Source: an archaeon (GTDB taxonomy: Archaea > Asgardarchaeota > Hermodarchaeia > Hermodarchaeales > Hermodarchaeaceae). From it: 10,995 bases of DNA. The position numbers were made by a program, and so were the translations under genes. Below are positions 7,068-10,995 of the stretch, piece by piece; the first letter of the stretch is position 1; the number at the start of each line of letters is the position of its first letter. The DNA lies in contig JABXGU010000523.1 in assembly GCA_016550415.1 (NCBI GenBank), positions 1 through 10,995 on the forward strand. Direction: 5' to 3'. The notes beneath the pieces were generated by a model that saw only the letters and a program-made list of their open reading frames with translations, was not told the origin of the DNA and searched no databases.

Positions 7068-7640
7068 ATGACACTTCTAGATTTTCTTCTGATTTGTAAT
7101 ACCCTTAAGCGTATACCTCGAACTGGCTGGCTAATAAGAGGGGCAACACCTACCACAGCAGAAACTGTGGCTGGACACTCACATACAACAGCTCTTGTAG
7201 CCTACTTTCTAGCCCTGCAAGATGAAAAAGTGGATATTCGTCATCTTCTCTTAATGGCACTAATTCATGATCTACCTGAAGCAGAACTCGGCGATATCTC
7301 ACGAACGCCTTCACCTGAACTCCGTGACTTCTATCATGCCAAAAGATTAGCAGAGAGCCAAGTCATGACATCGCTACTCTCCAATCTTGGACCAGAAATT
7401 AGGACTGAACTAGCTAATGTCTGGCAAGATTACATCACTGGAACAAGTCACGAGTCACGCATTGTTGAAGCTGCTGACCGAATTGCAACAATTATTCAAG
7501 CACTTCACCTAATCAGGATTGGACATCAAAGGGAGCTATTCAAGCCCTTCTTTGCTGATGCAGAAAAGAGCATTGCATCTCTAGAAATACCTCTTGCAAG
7601 TGAAACCATGAAGACCCTACGTAAAGAAGCTGGACTATAA
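7068..7640 (+). CDS. HD-domain phosphohydrolase (YfbR/HDDC2-like)
   Basis: The 190-residue protein carries the metal-binding HD set in the right order: His37 (ETVAGHSH), His67-Asp68 (ALIHDLPEAELGDI) and Asp137 (VEAADRIATII). The helper residues Glu71 and Asp76 and the N-terminal R-x-x-W (18-21) correspond to those of E. coli YfbR. Characterised members are 5'-deoxynucleotidases that remove phosphate from dNMPs using a divalent metal. The size is also right for the family, and all key residues are present, so an active enzyme is expected, but the substrate is uncertain. It starts with an ATG 28 bases after the Roadblock stop and has no clear promoter, so it is probably the third gene of that operon. 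Why a nucleotidase should sit there is not obvious; simple co-location is possible. Confidence 0.85.
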   Translation: MTLLDFLLICNTLKRIPRTGWLIRGATPTTAETVAGHSHTTALVAYFLALQDEKVDIRHLLLMALIHDLPEAELGDISRTPSPELRDFYHAKRLAESQVMTSLLSNLGPEIRTELANVWQDYITGTSHESRIVEAADRIATIIQALHLIRIGHQRELFKPFFADAEKSIASLEIPLASETMKTLRKEAGL

Positions 7641-7673
7641 TATACAGGATGTTAATTACAAAAGAAGAAAATG

Positions 7674-7682
7674 TTTAAGATA
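7674..7682 (+). promoter_or_regulatory. Putative TATA box of aspS
   Basis: TTTAAGATA at 7674-7682 would direct transcription start near 7703, almost on the ATG at 7702, implying a leaderless message. A second TATA-like stretch (about 7636-7645, TATAATATAC) would give a normal leader, so the exact start is open. Confidence 0.35.
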
Positions 7683-7701
7683 AGCATCCAATGAGAAACG
7701 A

Positions 7702-9081
7702 ATGAGGCATTCTACGATGGGCACGCTAAATGATATTAATTTGACAAATCCTATCAAGAAGGATCTACGCAGAACACACTATTCTACAGAGCTAAAACCG
7801 GAGATGGATGGAAAGCGTGTCACCATTATGGGATGGGTACAACGGGTACGTCGGCTCAGTCGACTCAGTTTCCTGATAGTCCGTGACCGTGAAGGATTAA
7901 TTCAATGTACATTACATCATGACCAAACAGACCAAAAATTACTGGAAGTAGCGGATAAGCTAGATAATGAGTATGCCATTATAGTTGTTGGACGTGTAAA
8001 ACGAGAGGCACAGGCCAAGCTTGGAGTCGAAATCGTTCCAGAGCGCATAATCATTGTCAACGACTCACCAGCCCAGTTGCCATTGGACACATCAGGCAAG
8101 ACTGATGCAGATATGGACACACGACTTGACAATCGTGTAATGGATTTGCGTCGACATAGAAATCAACATTTATTCAAGATTCAACACTTTACCGTGTCAC
8201 GAATGCGCGAATACTTAGAAGCCAGAGGATTCCGTGAAATTCACACGCCGAAGATTGTAGCAACAGCAACGGAAGGTGGAGCAGATCTATTCCAAGTAAA
8301 ATACTTTGAAAGGAAAGCCTTTCTTGCACAGAGCCCGCAATTCTATAAACAATTATGTCTAGTGGGTGGTTTTGACCGAGTTTATGAAGTTGCACCTGTT
8401 TACCGTGCAGAGAAACATAATACGCCAAGGCACTTGAATGAGTATACCAGCTTTGACTTCGAAATGGCCTGGATTAGTGACGAAGAAGATGTTATGCAAC
8501 TGGAAGAACAAATGTTAAAATCCACTTTTTTGGAAGTCCAGAAAAAATGTGCATATGAATTAGAACAACTTCGCGTTGAAATTCAGGTGCCAAAAGTTCC
8601 AATCCGTCGCATAGAATTCAATCAAGCAATGGAAATTCTAGCTGAAGAGGGTCTGAAGCTACCGCCAAATACAGATATACCAAGCGAAGGAGAAGAAAAA
8701 ATACATCAAGTTGTTAAGAAGGAGACTGGAGAAGACTTCTTCTTTCTAACACGCTACCCAGCATCAATACGTCCATTCTACACAATGCCGCTGGAAACGG
8801 ACCCAACCTTGACTCGAGGATTTGACCTGATTTATCGAGGTATTGAGGTAACCACAGGAAGCCAGAGAATTCACCGCTATGATATGCTAATGAAGGCATT
8901 GAAGGCAGCAGGACTCCGTCCAAAAATTTTCGAATTCTATGTTGAACCTTTCAAATATGGAGCACCACCTCATGGTGGTCTTGCTATTGGTGTGGAACGT
9001 CTTACAATGCAGATGCTCGGATTTGATAATATCCGTGAGGCTTGCCTTTTTCCGCGAGACCGTACACGACTTGTCCCCTAG
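7702..9081 (+). CDS. aspS: Aspartyl-tRNA synthetase, archaeal/eukaryotic type
   Basis: It charges tRNA-Asp in the cytoplasm. The 459-residue protein starts with a non-conserved leader of about 22 residues. The anticodon-binding OB fold follows (22-128, from RRTHYSTEL). The linker motif [12 protein letters not shown] spans 139-150. The class IIb catalytic core has motif 1 around 176-187 ([10 protein letters not shown]) and the aspartate pocket QSPQFYKQ (210-217). Motif 2 is [18 protein letters not shown] (230-247). Motif 3 is GLAIGVERL (426-434), followed by the ending [10 protein letters not shown]. There is no GAD insertion, so it is the archaeal/eukaryotic form. The position equivalent to Trp26 of the Thermococcus enzyme is Gln47, and the equivalent of Lys85 is Lys106. 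An alternative ATG at 7717, 9 bases after GAGG (7704-7707), would shorten it by five residues. No AsnRS or GatCAB gene is in the window. Confidence 0.93.
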   Translation: MRHSTMGTLNDINLTNPIKKDLRRTHYSTELKPEMDGKRVTIMGWVQRVRRLSRLSFLIVRDREGLIQCTLHHDQTDQKLLEVADKLDNEYAIIVVGRVKREAQAKLGVEIVPERIIIVNDSPAQLPLDTSGKTDADMDTRLDNRVMDLRRHRNQHLFKIQHFTVSRMREYLEARGFREIHTPKIVATATEGGADLFQVKYFERKAFLAQSPQFYKQLCLVGGFDRVYEVAPVYRAEKHNTPRHLNEYTSFDFEMAWISDEEDVMQLEEQMLKSTFLEVQKKCAYELEQLRVEIQVPKVPIRRIEFNQAMEILAEEGLKLPPNTDIPSEGEEKIHQVVKKETGEDFFFLTRYPASIRPFYTMPLETDPTLTRGFDLIYRGIEVTTGSQRIHRYDMLMKALKAAGLRPKIFEFYVEPFKYGAPPHGGLAIGVERLTMQMLGFDNIREACLFPRDRTRLVP

Positions 9082-9122
9082 CATCTAAGTTTAATAATCA
9101 TTACATAGTTTCATTTAGTAGT

Positions 9123-9151
9123 AAAGTGTCTATCAAACACTTTTAGATAGA
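9123..9151 (+). promoter_or_regulatory. Interlocked inverted repeats upstream of the TPR-like gene
   Basis: AAAGTGT (9123-9129) pairs perfectly with ACACTTT (9137-9143) across seven bases. TCTATC (9129-9134) pairs with GATAGA (9146-9151). The second pair interlocks with the first, so an RNA could form only one at a time. The right end also reads TTTAGATA (9143-9150), a good TATA box placing transcription start near 9172, just before GGAG. The first repeat could thus be an operator beside the promoter, or a weak terminator for aspS. Confidence 0.35.
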
Positions 9152-9189
9152 ATAGTTTGATTAATTTGGAAATAGGAGCTGTTGCATCT

Positions 9190-9387
9190 ATGGCAAAGCC
9201 GAGTGACCAGCTTGCAGCATACTTTCAGAAAAAAGCAGCAAATCTCGAGGAACTAGCTGATCATCACGCATCTATTGGTGAAATTTCTCAAGCAAAGGAA
9301 CTTTACACACAAGCACGAGCAATGTATTCACGTATGGGTGGTTCCGAACAAATCGAGCGTATTGATGAGAAATTAAAGGCCCTTTAG
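9190..9387 (+). CDS. Small TPR/MIT-like three-helix protein
   Basis: The protein is 65 residues from the ATG at 9190, which follows GGAG (9175-9178) by 11 bases. An in-frame TTG at 9157 would add 11 residues but has no ribosome site and would precede the likely transcription start. It is predicted to be three helices (about 5-28, 32-47 and 53-64). The core has the TPR-like pattern ALADHH-type helix, then S-I-G-E-I-S-Q-A-K-E-L-Y, then A-R-A-M-Y, which equals one TPR unit plus a flanking helix. MIT domains, which bind ESCRT-III tails, have the same three-helix form, and the two cannot be separated by eye. No catalytic residues or membrane segment are seen. It likely acts as a protein-binding adaptor, partner unknown. 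It follows aspS in the same direction, probably with its own promoter. Confidence 0.65.
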   Translation: MAKPSDQLAAYFQKKAANLEELADHHASIGEISQAKELYTQARAMYSRMGGSEQIERIDEKLKAL

Positions 9388-9440
9388 CTATAGTATATTG
9401 TAAGCTAGGTAGCCATGTCTGACGAAGTAAATCCATTGAG

Positions 9441-9449
9441 TTTCTTTTT
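9441..9449 (+). terminator. T-rich stretch between convergent genes
   Basis: TTTCTTTTT at 9441-9449 lies 53 bases past the TPR-like gene stop and reaches the end of the convergent minus-strand gene. Archaeal RNA polymerase stops at such T-runs, so this may end the plus-strand transcript. Confidence 0.3.
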
Positions 9450-10429
9450 CAAAAGATTGTGACAAAACGGGTTGTCGATTCATTACGTAGCCTAACTGCA
9501 ACTTGGTCATCAGAATTTTCGAGAAGGCGTAGCTCATCCTCTCTAAACTCACTTCTCAAAGATGAGGTGACTGTGCCTTTTCTTGCGGACAGGATGATGT
9601 TGGGGTTTGTTTGAATTTGAGGTGTTGTACCTTTGGAATCAAGAAGAACTAGGATACCACCTTGCTCAGAATAGCGTACAGAAAGCCATTGGAAAAGCTG
9701 CGAGTTGATGGGAGGTGGATCCATGAGGAATAGGGGTGGAGAGCTAGTTCTAGTTTGTGAAAGGAGTTTCAATAGAAGCAGGTTGACACTAATCTGGTTG
9801 TACTGACCTTCGGGAACAGTAATGATTGTTGGAAAGTGTTGAAGACGCAATAGATTGACGCTGTCGTAGTTTGTTTGAAAGTAATTCTTGGGGATAGCTG
9901 TGAGAAGATGGCAAATTTCTTGGTAAGAACTATTGTGATGGCGATAGTTGGGTAGTAGATTTTTCAGATTGTTTAGCGAGGGCTTATCGGTTGTGAAAAG
10001 CATTTGCCAGATTATAACTTGGAAGAGATTCTTTGCTGCAGGTGAAAGTGGATAGAACGTTGTTAGAAGGTCAACTAAAATAGTGACTTGGCGTGAGGGA
10101 TGTACTTCTCCAAGATCAAAAAGATTGAAGGTTATTTGATCTGATGCTAAATTCAAATGCCAAAAATTGGACTCACAAATATGATCTTCGAATCCATCCG
10201 ATTCACGGTTTGTAAAGACAACTACTGGTATCCTATAATCATCGCAAAGTTGCAAAAGTAGACTATAGTATATGTCAGATGCTCTTTCACCGATGACAAA
10301 GAGATTGTTAAGATCTTGAAGTGTCAGGGAATATTGATGTGTGTTTTGCCCTTGAATTATGTAGCCTAGTTTCAAATTGGCTCCTGTATGAGAGGACAAA
10401 CTATCGGAGTGGGAGGTTTCATCGTTCAC
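9449..10429 (-). CDS. Degenerate HerA/VirB4-like ATPase lacking Walker A and catalytic Glu (putative pseudo-ATPase)
   Basis: This is a 326-residue protein from a GTG at 10429, the first start after an in-frame stop, with no clear Shine-Dalgarno site. Its N-terminus (LGYIIQGQ, 21-28) matches VGYIIEAD of the intact HerA-like ATPase at 3005-4822. From there NNLFVIG lines up with RRHLGVFG, and RIPVVVF (66-72) with KIPVIAL. In the alignment the P-loop GTTGYGKT becomes GERASDIY (47-54), so the lysine and threonine are gone. Walker B LIFFTDE becomes LFLMDPP (233-239), keeping Asp237 but replacing Glu. The middle part (FNLFDLGEV, then PSLNNLKNLLP) also follows the NPF / P-T-L-x-D-L landmarks of this ATPase family. 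The reading frame is unbroken over 326 codons, so this looks like a maintained protein without ATPase activity and not a pseudogene. A structural or regulatory subunit role is inferred. The homology itself is by eye and moderate. Confidence 0.6.
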   Translation of the reverse strand: MNDETSHSDSLSSHTGANLKLGYIIQGQNTHQYSLTLQDLNNLFVIGERASDIYYSLLLQLCDDYRIPVVVFTNRESDGFEDHICESNFWHLNLASDQITFNLFDLGEVHPSRQVTILVDLLTTFYPLSPAAKNLFQVIIWQMLFTTDKPSLNNLKNLLPNYRHHNSSYQEICHLLTAIPKNYFQTNYDSVNLLRLQHFPTIITVPEGQYNQISVNLLLLKLLSQTRTSSPPLFLMDPPPINSQLFQWLSVRYSEQGGILVLLDSKGTTPQIQTNPNIILSARKGTVTSSLRSEFREDELRLLENSDDQVAVRLRNESTTRFVTIF

Positions 10430-10531
10430 ATTGATTCACAATCCCAGTCCCGCTTGTCCCCTTTTTTTGACTTTTCCTGATAATCTGTTTGAAAGGACAG
10501 ACATGCAGCAGAGGGGTCATCGAAAGTATTC

Positions 10532-10548
10532 TGAGTTCAGAAAACTCA
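10532..10548. promoter_or_regulatory. Operator-like inverted repeat before the UbiA promoter
   Basis: TGAGTT (10532-10537) and AACTCA (10543-10548) are perfect reverse complements separated by five bases, ending 10 bases before the TATA box of the UbiA gene. A 6-bp match of this kind can occur by chance in an intergenic region. Confidence 0.25.
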
Positions 10549-10558
10549 CGCCACGTGA

Positions 10559-10566
10559 TATTTAAA
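10559..10566 (+). promoter_or_regulatory. TATA box of the UbiA gene
   Basis: TATTTAAA at 10559-10566 is close to the archaeal consensus. It places transcription start near 10587, downstream of the ATG at 10575. This rules against that ATG and supports the start at 10608. Confidence 0.5.
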
Positions 10567-10607
10567 CAAGAACAATGCAAAATACTCCTATCAAAGAGGC
10601 GCAACTA

Positions 10608-10995
10608 ATGTCTCTAAAAGCATTCGTAACAATCATCCGACCAGCTAATGCACTATTTGGCAGTCTCACTGTAATAATCGGGATATTGACAACATACAGG
10701 ATAATCTCAAGTTCAATTGGATCACCATGGAACTTCACGGAATTGATATTCGTACTATTAACAGCAACACTCACATATTTCTGCGTAGCATCCGCAGGGA
10801 ACGTGGTCAATGATATCTATGATTTAGAAGTGGACAGAGTGAATAGACCTAATCGTCCACTTCCCAGTGGAGCAATGACAGTACGACAAGCAAAGGCTTG
10901 GACTGTAACTCTCTTAGTGCTTGGTCTCATCATCGCTATACTACCAATTCCACTATCAGCCATTGGCATATGGACTTTAGCTATTGTAGTACTCT
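10608..10995 (+). CDS. UbiA-family prenyltransferase, probable DGGGP synthase (5' part)
   Basis: The gene is open to the window end; 129 residues are visible of a family usually near 280. It shows the Mg-prenyl-diphosphate motif NDxxDxxxD (Asn68, Asp69, Asp72, Asp76) followed by RVNRPNRPLPSG, plus the N-terminal IIRPANALFG. In archaea this pattern fits (S)-2,3-di-O-geranylgeranylglyceryl phosphate synthase, a membrane enzyme that adds the second geranylgeranyl chain to the archaeal lipid backbone. A menaquinone-type UbiA is less likely but possible. Hydrophobic segments at about 15-32, 46-66 and 98-128 match transmembrane helices. I chose the ATG at 10608 because GAGG (10596-10599) lies 8 bases before it and the TATA box at 10559-10566 would place transcription start after the upstream in-frame ATG at 10575. 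It diverges from the pseudo-ATPase gene. Confidence 0.85.
   Translation, partial: MSLKAFVTIIRPANALFGSLTVIIGILTTYRIISSSIGSPWNFTELIFVLLTATLTYFCVASAGNVVNDIYDLEVDRVNRPNRPLPSGAMTVRQAKAWTVTLLVLGLIIAILPIPLSAIGIWTLAIVVL

Noticed and set aside
9123..9151. H-type pseudoknot formed by the two interlocking repeats
   Set aside because: The connecting loops would be 0 and 2 bases, too short to cross stems of 5 and 7 base pairs; alternative hairpins or DNA sites are more likely.
10419..10810. Minus-strand open frames of 61 and 82 codons opposite the UbiA gene and its promoter
   Set aside because: They lie antisense to a clear UbiA coding region and its control elements, and their translations have no recognisable domain.

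Overview
The window reads as a piece of an archaeal chromosome, most likely from an Asgard archaeon. The aminoacyl-tRNA synthetases are archaeal in type, and a UbiA-family enzyme resembles the archaeal lipid enzyme DGGGP synthase. Promoters have TATA-like boxes with no bacterial -35/-10 pairs, and several genes use TTG or GTG starts behind GGAG-type Shine-Dalgarno sites. One operon pairs a gelsolin-fold protein with a Roadblock/LC7 protein. Both families are characteristic of the cytoskeletal and small-GTPase gene set of Asgard genomes. A finer placement (for example Thorarchaeia or Heimdallarchaeia) cannot be made from sequence inspection alone. Genes are packed tightly, with no gene-free stretch above about 200 bases, and I see no tRNA, rRNA, CRISPR array or mobile element.

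Layout, left to right. Bases 3-164 are the tail of a thioredoxin-reductase-like flavoprotein, ending in a small terminator-like hairpin. Bases 226-1416 encode a secreted, membrane-anchored surface protein. It is built of six prenyltransferase/terpene-cyclase-type helical repeats and is rich in N-glycosylation sequons. Bases 1571-2956 encode seryl-tRNA synthetase, followed by a HerA/VirB4-like P-loop ATPase with a proline-rich linker and an extra C-terminal domain (3005-4822). A six-helix membrane protein lies on the minus strand (4912-5568). It diverges from a three-gene plus-strand cluster of gelsolin-like protein, Roadblock/LC7 protein and HD-domain phosphohydrolase (5761-7640). The divergent promoter region contains a perfect 7-7-7 inverted repeat next to the TATA box. 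Aspartyl-tRNA synthetase follows (7702-9081), then a 65-residue TPR/MIT-like helical protein (9190-9387). On the minus strand, 9449-10429 encodes what looks like a degenerate HerA-like ATPase that has lost its Walker A lysine and catalytic glutamate. The window ends inside a UbiA prenyltransferase gene (10608 onward).

Most of the window is housekeeping (translation, lipid synthesis, redox). The parts most worth following up are three. The first is the gelsolin/polyproline protein coupled to a Roadblock partner, a plausible membrane- or actin-linked regulatory module. The second is the pairing in one locus of an intact HerA-like ATPase with an apparently dead relative about 4.6 kb away. The third is the glycosylated extracellular helical-toroid protein. 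Functional statements about these three are inference from fold-level resemblance seen by eye.
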